DNA of 64,000 nt, taken from positions 9,771,501-9,835,500 of the forward strand of contig NC_132977.1 in NCBI RefSeq assembly GCF_047496725.1, read 5' to 3'. This DNA is from Anoplolepis gracilipes. Its lineage: Eukaryota > Arthropoda > Insecta > Hymenoptera > Formicidae. Below the pieces are notes generated by a model. The model was not told the origin of the DNA. It was given only the letters and a program-made list of their open reading frames with translations, and ran no database searches. Positions 28,690 to 40,090 of this stretch are shown in pieces. The translations under genes and the position numbers were made by a program. Every line of letters starts with the position of its first letter. Positions within the stretch are counted from its first letter, which is position 1.

Positions 28690-30615
28690 ATTGAAAACCA
28701 TTTCAAAAATTCTGTTTGCAATTCTATAATTAATATTTTTTTAAAATATATAATTATGAGTACTTTAGTGAGTTAATCAAACTTTTATATCAGTAGCGTA
28801 ATATTATTGAATATAAAAACTGACGGATACATCAAATCTCGAAACATCTCGTTAAAGGGCCGTGATCGAGAATGGGTCGAGGATCCGCCGGAGAGAATAC
28901 CGTACAAATCGCAGTATTCAAGCGCGACTCAGGAAGAGCAAGGTGCAGGAACGTACATTTTCATAGCCCTGTGTTGTGTCTTTGTGGCTGCGGTGGTCGG
29001 GTGTATTTACGAAGTGTGGCGAAGCGCTCGCAAGGATCGTCAACGACGTCGCAGAGCGGCCTCGGGAACAGCAGCCACTGTCGCGGCTTCCGGCTCGCAA
29101 CGTTGGCAGCCGCAACAATACACGGATTCCCTAGTGACTGCGACCGGCGTGAAAGCGATCGGCTTCAAGAACGTGATGGACGATGACAAGAGGCCGAATG
29201 GCACGCACGTGAAAGCGCTTGGTGCCAAGGAATATAAACCACTGCCGAATACAGAACCCAAGGACTTGATGAACGATAAAAAGGTTCACATAAAAGGTAC
29301 TACGATCTGTCTCTATGTCGAGTGGCTGATTTCTTACGTAATCTATAATAGCAATTTGTACTTAATTTCTATAATTTTTTCAAAGGCTGCGTAAGAAAGA
29401 AAGATTTTTTTACTCTTGAATAATCTGCAAAATAAATAATGTATGATATTTAATATATAATATAATAATTTCGTCCTATATACTGAAATTTAACAATTTT
29501 GTCTTACTTCTTTGTTTATTGCAGCAGACGAAGAACCAGAAAAAAAGGAGCTCCTAGGGGTAAATACAGGCATCATCACTAAACCTGCGAAACCGAACCC
29601 ATTCGTAAAGATTTTTTCTTTTTTTCATAAAGAATTGCATATTAAGCTTTAACAAGCTTGCAAAAATGGCTTTTGCATGCATTTTTTTCAAATTCGATAT
29701 TGATATACCTACTACAGATATTCATGCATGTTATTTGAATGTACATATTTCTGACAGACTCACAACGGCCAGAATAAAACTAAACCGCTTTTCCTTCAAA
29801 GTACAGGGACCCTGCATTCAACCACACAATTTGCATTAAATCCACAATTCACTAAATCTATCAACAAACTTATTGCATCGTGAGAATACATGTATAAGTA
29901 TTTGATCGAAATAATAATGCTTGTACAAACTTCTATTACTTCTAGCACTTTCAGTCTAAAAATTTCGAAATACGACTTTCATACTCACAAATCCGCGCTT
30001 TTTCCGCAATGCCAAACAAAGACATAGCACAATATTTTACGCATTATCGCAATTCAACAGATTATCAAACATTCTATTTTTCTTCAACAGTCAATGGAAG
30101 ATCTGAGAGAAGAACCTGAACTGGAAGAACGCGAGGAGGAAGAGGAGGAAGAAGATGAGGAAGAGGACGTCCAAGTGTCGGAGGCGGACAAGAACGAAGA
30201 TCAATCACAGGAACAGCAAGAGGAACAGAAAAAGGAGAATAACCGAGAAGATCAAGATGACGAGTCCCTCGTCAGGCCGGTAAGAAACAAGGCGGCAAGG
30301 AGAGCTTCCTTGACCGATGATGAATTGGACCCAGACGACACGCAGGCCCTCCTCGAGACCAACTTCTCCGTGACAGGTTTAAATGAGATCAAAACTGAGC
30401 GTATAATACCCAGAGTAAATAACACTGCGAAAAATACGATGCCAAAGAGACCGATGAGTCTTGACCTCAACGCACCGATCAAGTTCAGAAAACTGCGCGA
30501 AGGAACTTGGCCCGAGAAGGTCACGGCGAAGTTGATCGGTACTGACGAAGTGAATCTTCAGTCTCGAGGTAGAGGCTACTACATCGACGCCGCGTATCGC
30601 ACTCAGAACAAATAA
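19083..30615 (+). CDS. axo: Axotactin-like neurexin-superfamily membrane protein (25 coding exons, 2037 aa)
   Basis: A surface protein expected at neuron-glia contacts. Coding exons: 19083-19401, 19816-19976, 20063-20166, 20384-20736, 20814-20982, 21050-21165, 21548-21654, 22291-22636, 22710-22987, 23140-23380, 23465-23695, 23927-24334, 24455-24658, 24899-25298, 25430-25677, 25927-26202, 26287-26486, 26688-26985, 27252-27402, 27511-27679, 27770-27926, 28291-28469, 28858-29296, 29525-29559, 30091-30615; all phases agree. Domains: signal peptide (1-24), Kunitz (51-101, BPTI cysteine spacing), Thr/Pro linker (107-160), LamG1, EGF, LamG2, LamG3, EGF, fibrinogen-like module (about 808-1000), LamG4, EGF, LamG5, EGF, LamG6, transmembrane helix (about 1738-1757), and a basic then Glu-rich cytoplasmic tail. 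Kunitz plus neurexin-type repeats fits Drosophila axotactin; the fibrinogen-like module recalls Caspr/neurexin IV. Kunitz P1 is threonine, so trypsin inhibition is unlikely. Uncertain points are the 28,858 acceptor and the C-terminal exon choice. Confidence 0.85.
23003..23059. repeat. (AT)n microsatellite in intron
   Basis: Long TA dinucleotide run followed by poly(T), inside the intron between the 22,987 donor and the 23,140 acceptor of the axotactin-like gene. Confidence 0.9.
28658..28685. repeat. poly(A) tract in intron
   Basis: A run of about 28 A in the intron before the transmembrane-encoding exon. No retroposed sequence is recognisable upstream of it. Confidence 0.9.
29560..29882 (+). 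other. Possible alternative exon extension in the axotactin-like tail
   Basis: The reading frame of exon 24 stays open past its donor at 29,559 to a second donor at 29,606/29,607 (CCATTC/GTAAAG), which would add about 16 residues ending KPAKPNPF in the same phase. A further segment from 29,760 (acceptor TTTCTGACAG) is open in phase 0 for about 41 codons to a TGA at 29,880. These may be alternative tail exons or chance open sequence. Confidence 0.3.
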
Positions 30616-31699
30616 TTAAATCGACTGACGACAATAATTAATACGTTCAAAATAATCGCAAATATCGCGTAGAGCGATCGTTTTTAAATGACAATCATCA
30701 TCTAAATCTAAATTTTAGGACAGTATATTAGCTATATCTTACATTAGTATTAACAAGATCGTTGAATGTGGTTAAAATGTGACGTAGCCAATTATTATAT
30801 AGATCTCTAATACAAAATATCTAATATTTTATTTAAATTTGTGAATCGGAGATATCTAATCGCACTCTCGGTTACTCGTAATTTTACCCATTCAAAATTG
30901 CGTTTTTCATATGAAAAGAAGGAAGTTTTATCATCGGAAAAAATTTAACAAAAAAAAAAGAAAAAAATATAAAAGTACAGCAACGCGTTGTTCCTTCAAT
31001 GATGAAAAATAACAATCGATCAATGCTGCAATTCAGTAAATTACTTCTACTGCCTTGAAATAGTTACGTGTTGTTTACGACGTTGCAGCGTCAATACTAA
31101 TTTCCTGTGGTCGTATACCACAATTGTATCTTTTACTCACTTAATTTTATGAGTTCTTTACGTAAGTCAGTATATATACGTTTCTTCCAAAGTTTGGCTC
31201 ATAAATAGCCGCATTCGGAGAGAGCAAGACGTTCGAATAATGTACTTATAAAATTAGAGCGTAGTCGAGCACTTGTTTTTTATTACATAGCACAGTATCA
31301 GTATTTTTCCAGTATTAGCAATAGGAAAAGCTTAGCTCGAGAAAAATATTACTTTAAGATTCTAGTGCCTATACAGCTAATAAAATTAAATGATAATGTT
31401 GAAAGTAGCATTAAAAATAAATTTACAACGAGTATTTAGAGAGAAAATAACATATAAATATTAGCGAGTGCGAATTTTGTTTTAAAAAAGTTTGAGAAAA
31501 GAAGATAAATAGTAAAATCAAAATATTTTAATATTTAATTAAAATAATTTATAAAAAGCAATATTTTTACGATATCATATTGTATCGGAATTAACAAAGA
31601 CAAATTTTCATAGTATAGATTTATATTACTATCATTGAAGGCTACGGTGTACGCCAAACGAACTGTTCATTTATCGATAAAATTATCTTGAATTATTAT

Positions 31700-31730
<31 letters not shown>

Positions 31731-33680
31731 GAAAACGTTGAGACACAGATTTATTTTCAATGTATAATGTACAATAATTCTTTTTATAGTTCGCTTTATG
31801 TGTACACCTGTGAGCCTGTTTAATTTGATTTTGCTGCTTCGTGCGCAATTGTACAAAGCGAGTGTGACGTTTATGTGCTTTTGGTGGCGATCAAAATAAT
31901 CATGCGATAAAAATGCCTGCACAAAGCATATCGCGAAAATTGAATCATCCAAAAGTCTGATTTAATTCCTCAGACTTTAATACGAGCCGCCATACTTTCA
32001 GCACGAGGATTGGTCTGTCAAGACGAGTGTCGAGGAGAGCGTTATACCGTTAGATTCAATTTTAAAACCCGATGAAACGAAAACACCGTGCGAACTTTAG
32101 AGGTACGAGGTCTTTTTTTTTTTTTTACGCACGTCGATAATAATCCGTACGAATGTTAAATTCGAGAAGAGTCGCATCTTGATTTACTCTCTGCAGTCTC
32201 TCGTCCCTTTCTCGACCGCGAAAAGAATGCAATTTATTACATACTTTCAATATTTATGCACCTAAATCTGCTTTCCCAGATGCATTGGCAATTAACAGAA
32301 AAACGCTTACGACGATGCTATTATAATTTGAGAGTGAACGAACGCTATATCTTATTAATATCATTGCGATTACTTTATGACTCTATGTGAAACAAAAATT
32401 TAACTATTATTTCGATATAAAAAAAACAAATTAAATTATAACAATTCTTTGTTAGTATTGATAAGAGAAAGATTAGGTTTGTACAAAAAATTGTGTTATA
32501 CCGACATTTTTTAATTATTGGGTATTTTGCAGCTTATGATTTCCTTTCTTGGATATTATTGAATTTTTATTAATGCAGGTTTCGTTTAATAATTTAATAT
32601 TTATATTTAATATCTTGCGTATGGATAGCTGATAATAGCACAATTGCTGAACGAAAAAGACGGGTTGAATAGTCGAATGCATGATATAAATGCATCTCAT
32701 TCGGAATGACGAAAAGATTTATATTCTTCCGAAATAATTAGCAGCTAGATATTAACCCGTGAGAGTCTCGCGAAAGAGACATTTTATAGCATGTTATATA
32801 CATCAAGTAACAAAGAAAATATACAATTTTTTCCATTGACTCGAGTTTGTTGCATCGCTGCAACCATCTCTCATACTGCCTCTCCTACACTGCTAAGCTT
32901 TTTGTCACAAGTTCGCCGATTTTTCTCACAATGAAATTAACCAGGAATGAAAAAATAAACAATTCCACAGATTGATTTTACGCGCTGTTTACGAATTATT
33001 ACTATAAGCATTTTGTATAACGAATAACTTTTCCTACGGCATGTGCATGATATATAATAGTTAAATATTTTATTTTAATTCTCTTAATTAAAGAAACTTA
33101 TTAAAAATAGTATCCGAAGAATATAGGAATACGATACGAAGAATTTCTTTGATTTTAGATATCTCTAAATTCGAGAATTAAACTGATATAAGTTCAATTT
33201 TAATATTACGAAAAAATATATCGCGATTCTGTCATCAGAAATAATTATGAAAGTCATATTCGTATTATTTAGAATATTGAAATTTGAAAACATGCGGATA
33301 TATTTGTATTATATAAAAGTAATATCAGTTAATGTTAAATATAAATTATAATCAGCACAAGCATTTCTATATTAAACTAATCATCAATTTATGAATATTC
33401 CGTAAAGCTATCGATAAGCATATTTTCTCGCGAACATGCACGAATACTGCACAAATGATTAATTCAAATGATATTGAAAATAAATTTGTTCATGGCACGC
33501 GAGACATTCATTTCATCGCATGCACGCTTTAAGCCACTGACTCTGTTGAACAAGTTAAGCGTGCTTGCTGCATATATGTATTGATTAAAATGAATGTTTT
33601 GTCATTATTATATATAGTCATCACATATATATGGCAAGAAATTGAGAGATTTTAAATATATATACCTTCGATCCATTTAG
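30616..33680. other. 3' untranslated or intronic stretch
   Basis: Downstream of the TAA of the Glu-rich exon. If the distal tail exons are used this is intron, otherwise 3' UTR and intergenic sequence. It holds a poly(T) run at 31,703-31,730 and shorter A and T runs. No coding exon seen on either strand. Confidence 0.6.
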
Positions 33681-33738
33681 GCGTCTGCGACTGGAGACAC
33701 TGGACGACAATCAAAGACGCAAGGAAAGCCTTACCTAG
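33681..33738 (+). CDS. axo: Alternative penultimate tail exon of the axotactin-like gene
   Basis: A 58-base segment with acceptor TCCATTTAG and donor CTAG/GTCAGT. It enters in phase 0 and leaves in phase 1, encoding about 19 residues beginning ASATGDTGRQSK. Phase 0 fits the end of exon 24 (29,559) and also an internal donor of the Glu-rich exon (CCG/GTAAGA at 30,279/30,280). Its exit phase fits the exon at 34,283. Base composition is clearly richer in G+C than the flanks. Assignment to this gene is inferred from phase and position. Confidence 0.6.
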
Positions 33739-34282
33739 GTCAGTAATATAAACAAAATGCCTCCCTTAGGAAATTTTAAAATTATGCAATAAATTTTGAA
33801 ATAGAATCATTTTCACTACGATTCCATTACGCGCGCGCATAAGTCAAGAAATATTAGAGTTCCTATAAGTTATTAATAATTTCTCTCATTAATTTTAATT
33901 ATAAAACTTAATTCTAAAAATAATTATATATGTATATATATATATATAATTTTTATTATATTGTATTATATTAATACTGTTATGTGTTAAAAAATATTAA
34001 TGTGTATATTTTTATTATGTTAAATAAATTTTTAACACATAATATAAAATATAATAAAAATTTTATATATGTATATACACATATACATAATCTTTTTATT
34101 ACATATTATATTTTAAAGATAAATTTTGGAATTTAATTTTTTAAATGAGTGTAGAAAATGTAAAAAGTATAAAAAAAGATTGAAAAAAATTTTCAAACAA
34201 GTTTCCTTCGTAAAACTTATAATGCGATTTCAAGTGAAATCATTCAATTGAGTAGGGTTAATTAGAAAAATATTCCTTTTAG

Positions 34283-34428
34283 CACCAGGCAACCCGATAT
34301 TCTTCAATATGTCTACCATCTTCTTGCCGAATGGCCCACGGACTTTTAGTAATCCATTGAGTTATCTCGGTGGTCCGATATTACCGCCGAGGAATAAATC
34401 TGTTGAATCGGTGCTATCTCTGGATTGA
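34283..34428 (+). CDS. axo: Alternative terminal exon of the axotactin-like gene
   Basis: Acceptor TATTCCTTTTAG, then an open frame in the phase supplied by the 33,681-33,738 exon, ending at TGA 34,426-34,428. It encodes about 48 residues, Pro/Asn/Ser-rich (APGNPIFFNMSTIFLPN at the start, VESVLSLD at the end). Together with the 58-base exon it would replace all or most of the 30,091-30,615 tail, giving a receptor with a different cytoplasmic end. No PDZ-binding C-terminus is evident in either form. Confidence 0.55.
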
Positions 34429-35360
34429 TCACGGATACTTTGCTTTAAGGAATCAATGTGAGCGTGGACAGGAACAACGAATCGCATTTTCAGATCATGA
34501 ACGGAAAGCCTCAAACGTGTTGAGTGTCAAATCGATAAATTTCATTTACGACAAACTCATAAACATATCTCTCAACATATAAAATAGATTATCTAAACAA
34601 CACAATAGTTTAAAACAACGTTTGCAAATTAAAACATACATCTTTTCTCTTTTGAAAAAACTGAACTAATTGTTGGTTACTCTAGTAATTTCAATAAAGA
34701 AATACATGAAATATCTTTCTCAGATATATAAATTTAATTGTTTAATTTTTTTAAAAATGTTTAAAAAATTTTGGTATGCATTTAACACATTTGACATTTT
34801 CCAGTTTCAATTCACTTCTCATTATCATAGAGTCATCTGCTTTTCGAAAGGCTCGTGTTAATAGCTCACAACGAGTTATAAGCTAAATAGTTTCATCAAA
34901 AAAGGTTTTCTCGGACCAACTAATTCGTGACTGACGAATTTTACACGTGACAAGATATTATAGTTGTTGATAAGAATTTAAAAGGTGATATCGAGCTTAA
35001 TGTGGTAACTAGTAATAAACTTGATATATTTTCTCGCAGCTAATAAGAAACTGTTGTGCTCAAATATATTTCGTTTCAATATAAGAAATGCTTATAAAAA
35101 AATTCCTTGTAAAAATTCTCCATAAATTTTTTTTCCTCTATCGCACACTAAATACTGATAATTTTCTTTAAAAATAATGAAATATTTTCCTTAAAAATGT
35201 CAACAATATAAAACAGTTTATTTTTTTTATCCCTTCCAAAAATTTTTCTCTATTAAATAAAATTGTTCTATATTTAATAGCAAAGTAGTAAATAAGTTTC
35301 CAACTCGAGTCAAATAATTCATATTCCTCATCCTTGTCAAGATTTAATTAATTCTGTATA
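34429..35360. other. Short intergenic stretch
   Basis: AT-rich sequence between the distal axotactin-like exon and the convergent small minus-strand ORF. I see nothing coding in it. Confidence 0.6.
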
Positions 35361-35638
35361 TCATGATGAATAATATTCATCATATATGACTGCCTTGTAT
35401 ACACAATATAAAAACCAATGTACAACAAAATAAAAACAGAATATAAATACATCATTATGATAAAAAAAGGACCATTTGTGCGCAGAGTATGCAATGTTTA
35501 ATAATTGGTCACATGAATAAAAAAGATTGTCAAGGAAATTCAACACTGAAAATCTATTTTTTATTTTCTAATTATAGTAAACATACCTTTGTCTTGTAGA
35601 CCATGAGTCATTTTTTCCGCTATATTTTCAGGTTCCAT
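35361..35638 (-). CDS. Small hypothetical membrane-type protein, divergent from RNF146
   Basis: Reading the minus strand, an ATG at 35,638 opens 17 codons (MEPENIAEKMTHGLQDK) ending at a consensus donor (AAAG/GTATGT at 35,587/35,586). A TTTTCAG acceptor only 41 bases on restores the frame and gives 61 more codons to a stop at 35,361, with a strongly hydrophobic aromatic segment in the second half. Total about 78 aa. I do not recognise the family. A 5' leader acceptor (GTTTACAG) precedes the ATG. The weak points are the unusually short intron and the low-complexity second exon; exon 1 might instead splice to a farther exon. Confidence 0.35.
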
Positions 35639-36349
35639 TTTCAGGTGTCGATTTGAACGAAGCAAGCTTGCACAAACTGTAAACAAAGCGAAAAAGATAT
35701 TTTTAAAATAAAAACAGACTTAAAAACCAAAATATGCAAAATAAAAGTTAGTTTTTTCTTTCTCATATATTTATATATATATATTTACAAGACGAATGAA
35801 GATTATTTGAAGTAATTAGAATTACAGATAGAATCAGAATTACAATTAATTTATTATTTATTGTTTATTATGACAAAACAGAACAGAGACCGCAAGCAAA
35901 AAAAAATATGGTTACATACACAGAGATACATACATAAATATATATATATATATCTCCCTAAGAATAATATTAATTATTTTTATATCGGAACTATACATTG
36001 TCTTATGTCGAAATCGGCTGTTATAATTCTACGTATTTTACATGTAAAAAAGAATCAATATGAAAAACCTTTACCGGATAAATTTTTTCGAAAAATGAAA
36101 CAGTGAGACTGAAGCAAGTATCAGAATTGCCGATAATGAAATTATACCGCACAAATAAATCGCACTTCGTCACACGCGCCCAAACGAAACTGTATTTCGC
36201 CACTATTTTTTATAATCGCGTTACGAGAATCACAGAGGATCGCGCGCGAAAAAAAAAAAACTTTCTTTCGCAGGAAAAAGAAACACCGAACACTGAAAAA
36301 CTTCGGCAAGGAATGGCGCGATTATGAATTGCGTTCCGAAATGTATTCA

Positions 36350-36608
36350 TCGAGTAAAGTGGTATTCGATTGGTCGATCAAGGCAAAGAAACTTTTGTTA
36401 CTCTTGCTCTGATTGGTCCAACGCTAGTCTCTTCTGAGTGCGTTTACGAACGTAACCACAGCTGGTTGAGAATCCCGGACTCGTCATAAACAATCAACAT
36501 GGCCGACTATCGCGAATATTGACACGACGCATGCTATTATTTACAAACTAAACGGAAGAAACTGACTACATCGATGAAGCTCTAACCTTGTCAGTTGTCG
36601 GTCACGCG
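36350..36608. promoter_or_regulatory. Shared promoter/leader of RNF146 with inverted CCAAT boxes and two short uORFs
   Basis: Two ATTGG (inverted CCAAT) boxes at 36,369 and 36,412 lie in the CpG-richer gap between RNF146 and the small minus-strand ORF. An AACATGGCCGAC motif at 36,496 resembles YY1/Pho sites and also contains an ATG (36,499) opening a seven-codon uORF with A at -3. A second, three-codon uORF starts at about 36,573. Both end before the RNF146 start at 36,609. Confidence 0.45.
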
Positions 36609-38456
36609 ATGGCACAAGCGAAACTCAACGTGCCGGAGAAATCCGGAGGCACTATTAAGGAAAAGGACAAAGATACCGAAGAAAAAGAAGGCGAGTTTTT
36701 ATATCCCATTAATTATCATATTCGTTCGTGAATCATCGCGTCAAATTTAATACAGGATATGTCGTAATCGCCTTAGAATGTTTTTTTTGTACCTATTCAA
36801 GATATATTCTAATTAAAAGCATCGTAATCAAAGAATAATGATTTATCTTTATGAATATTTATTTAATTACTTTTATCAATTTTTTGGATAAATCATTATA
36901 AATATAAAACAATTTATTATATGCGCTATTCTAATAGGTCTTACCGTCGTACCAGAATGTGCTGTGTGTCTACAACCTTGCATTCATCCAGCCAGATTAC
37001 CCTGCAGTCATATATACTGCTATCTGTGTGTAAAAGGAGTTGCTAATCAGAGCAAACGATGTCCAATGTGTCGTCAAGAGATACCACCAGATTTCCTTGA
37101 AAGACCTCAACTGGTAGAAATTGACGAGTCTCAGAAGGAGTCGGAACCTGAGGAAGAATACCAATGGTTTTACGAAGGTCGAAATGGTAAAGTATTGCAA
37201 AATATTACAATTAAATTTTAATGAATATTTGAAATCTGCATTTGTCATCTTTTTTAATAGGAAACGTTTTTATGAGAATATATCTTATTTAATATTAAAT
37301 ATTTGTATAAGCTCGACGAGCTTACAATAGCTTACATTGCCTTTGACACATTTATATGTAGGCACACATAAGTTGATATCATCGTACCCCTTCTTAGGTT
37401 GGTGGAAATATGATCCAAGGACAAGCAATGACCTGGAAACTATTTACAAACTAAGGGATACGCGATGCGAACTTTTGATCTGTGGCATGCTTTATGTAAT
37501 TGACTTTGAAAATAAGTGTCAATATAGAAAGAATAACCCACGTTACAAACGTAATATAAAACGTGACAAAAAAGATGCTCCCTGTAAGGGTGTCTCGGGT
37601 GTACGATAACAAGTTGTAACAAAATGCAATTTAGCTGTTAAAACAAAGATCTCTGTTTTCAAGTCCATATTTTTGACAATATATCCCTACATTCATACAT
37701 TGGTTATGACATTCAAAAAGTGTATTATCACAATTATTATAATCACAATAAAAACATCTCATAAAAATAGAATAGTTGTGCACACAAAAAAAAATGTATA
37801 TAATAGTATAGATTAAAAAAAAATATATCATGTGATAGAACTGATAGATTTAACAGTTAATAGTAAAAGAGAGGGAGAGAGAGACAAGTAATATAAGTAT
37901 TATATATATAAAAAAAATATATATATGTATAAGAGACGTGCATATTTTAACATAAAAGAAAACTACAACTTTATAATAAAACTATGTTCTTATAACTAAA
38001 AATATCTTTCTTTTTATATTTTCCCAAATGCAATAATATATTTCATCAAATTTAACTCTTACAAATAAATGATACATAATCTATTATTTCTATTATAATG
38101 TATGGAACATTTGGTTTTTAAACAAATGTTTGCAGGTTGGTGGCAATATGATCAACGTACAAGTATTGAATTAGAAACGGCATATAAGCAGGGCAAAAGG
38201 ACCTGTGAGTTGCTGATTGCAGGATTCCTTTATATTGCCGATTTTGGCTCAATGCTACAATTGCGGAGAAATGATCCTTCTAGACGAAGGCGGATTAAAA
38301 GAGATCTGTACAATGTACCAAGAAAAGGGGTTGCTGGATTACGTCTCAACGTGCAAGACGAAGAGATTGTGAGGGAAATAAGAGGTGCAGAGCGACCAGC
38401 TAGTCCCGCAAGTGATAGTATGGGTATGAAGCAATAAATTTAATGAGAAAATATGA

Positions 38457-38488
<32 letters not shown>

Positions 38489-38809
38489 GTACATACGTAT
38501 ACACACACACACACGCCAAAATTTTAATTAAATATCTAATATGAAAAATATTTGATTACAGGTACAGGAGATGGCACTAATACTCCCATACCGCCTAGTA
38601 ATACACCCCAAACACCTGCAGGTGGTACAGCGAGTGGCGACGCAACACCTTTAAACGATAGAATAGATCAAAGATCAGATTCCCTGCATCAAGTTCTAGA
38701 ACAGATGCGTTCTCTGGTTCTAAGAGAACATTTGTCCTTAAATAGTGATAATGAATTTGAAGAGGATACAGAAGATGCAACGATTTCGGATCATCCCGCT
38801 CTATCATAG
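36609..38809 (+). CDS. RNF146: E3 ubiquitin-protein ligase RNF146 (Iduna), RING plus WWE
   Basis: A poly(ADP-ribose)-dependent ubiquitin ligase that marks PARylated proteins such as axin for degradation. Exons 36609-36690, 36938-37186, 38136-38423 and 38562-38809 join in frame to 288 aa. A C3HC4 RING occupies about residues 35-76 (CAVC, CSHIYCYLC, CPMC). The WWE domain (about 100-190) starts in exon 2 with YQWFYEGRN and continues in exon 3 with GWWQYDQRTS; aromatic and basic positions used for iso-ADP-ribose binding in the human protein appear kept (Tyr of WQYD, Tyr of GFLY, Gln of LQLRR, basic RRRRIKRD). The C-terminus is acidic and serine-rich. Intron 1 has a GC donor (GAAG/GCGAGT), the only choice that gives the EEKEGLTVVPECAVC reading. 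A second WWE exon lies in the intron between exons 2 and 3. Confidence 0.94.
37398..37609 (+). CDS. RNF146: Duplicated WWE exon with its own stop codon (alternative terminal exon or decayed copy)
   Basis: Acceptor CCCCTTCTTAG, then an open frame in the same phase as the standard WWE exon at 38,136. Over 70 aligned residues I count 38 identities (GWWKYDPRTSNDLETIYK against GWWQYDQRTSIELETAYK). The copy stops with TAA right after KGVSGVR, where the other exon continues past KGVAGLR. An AATAAA follows at 37,747. Used as a terminal exon it would give a 180-aa RING-WWE protein without the acidic C-terminal tail. The intact 70-codon frame and kept Tyr, Gln and IKRD positions argue against a neutral fossil, but expression is unproven. 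Confidence 0.6.
38461..38515. repeat. (AT)n and (AC)n microsatellite in RNF146 intron 3
   Basis: TA repeats followed by an ACACAC run inside the short last intron of RNF146. Confidence 0.9.
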
Positions 38810-39289
38810 CTACAGATAGTGAACGCGTCAAAAATCGTGGTAATCATATTTAAGAATCTCCAATTTGTTTCTAGGAGCTTCATGTTACTGCTCAACTCAA
38901 TAAGATAATATACATATTAAGTATACACTATGTTTGCTAGAAATGCATCAATGTACAAAACATTGATTTAACAAATTACATTGCTCAATTACAGGCGTAT
39001 GAAAGTTGATATACATACAACAGTTAAGTCTTTCGAGTTAAATAGCTATTTTTATTTGGAAAATAGCCATTGTTTTTAAAATCTGTTTAATCTTTTATCA
39101 ATCTATATATCAAAAAGATATTAAATTGAGCATAATAGTACTTTACAAAGATAGATCTATACATATAATTTACAATGTAATTGTTGATAAACAATGTACT
39201 TAAAAGTTAACTTTGAGAATCACTGTATCATATAGCAACATATACAGTGTCAATTTAATGATTAGTCATATAAAGTAAAGATATTATAA

Positions 39290-39827
39290 TTAAATTTATT
39301 ATAATTAAATATTCTTAAAATATAAGAAAGTTTCTAATAAAAATGTGTTCATGCCTTAGACAGGCCCGTGAAAAAAAAAGAATTTAACGAAAAAAACGGT
39401 TATTTATTCTTATGAAAATCAAGTGCAATGTTTAATAATCAATGTAATTGCTAGTTTTAAATAAATCTTGTAATCTTCGATGTTTAAAACTCAATTTATC
39501 TTTTTGTATTACATATAAAAATAAAAAATACAGTTTCTTCAGCAATTCATACAAATTATGCTCTTTACAAATTTAACTTAAACAAACTATACTCAAATAG
39601 AAAGCTCTTGTAAGAATATTCATCCTAATATAATATACAAAAATTAGATTTAACATATGTAAAATTTGATCAAAATACAAAGAATTTTAAAAAGATGAGT
39701 GGAATAGAATAAATAAAAAAATATTACAAAAAATTATTTAATATATAAAATCTAAAAACAAAAAATAAAATTTAAAATTTATCTTATTATTTAATTATTA
39801 AATAAATATAGAGATAGAAAAAATAAA

Positions 39828-39866
<39 letters not shown>

Positions 39867-40090
39867 AATTTCTAAAATAGGATGCAAAGAATAGATATGT
39901 TTTATTTTTTATTTTTATAATTATATTAACACTGCACATATATTGGAAAATAATGTCATTTTCATTTCTTTTTTTTTTACTAGTTTTTAGGAATAGTAAT
40001 TATTATTTAATTATTATTGATTTATATGTTGATTAATTTGCAGAATGACCAACAGAGCAAAATATAAAAAAAAATTGTTATATACTAAAA
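39290..40090. repeat. Duplicated RNF146 3' flank, proximal copy
   Basis: Similar in the same orientation to about 41,555-42,680. Shared landmarks include the AATAAA region, an identical CTTATGAAAATCAAGTGCAA block near 39,410 and 41,665, a GCTAGTTTT block, and the final TTGATTA...ATGAC.AACAG segment near 40,040 and 42,645. The copies differ by many substitutions and indels. Confidence 0.75.
39336..39341 (+). terminator. Candidate RNF146 polyadenylation signal
   Basis: AATAAA about 530 bases after the RNF146 stop codon, followed by a TGTGTTC stretch. The same motif is preserved at 41,588 in the duplicated copy of this flank. Confidence 0.5.
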
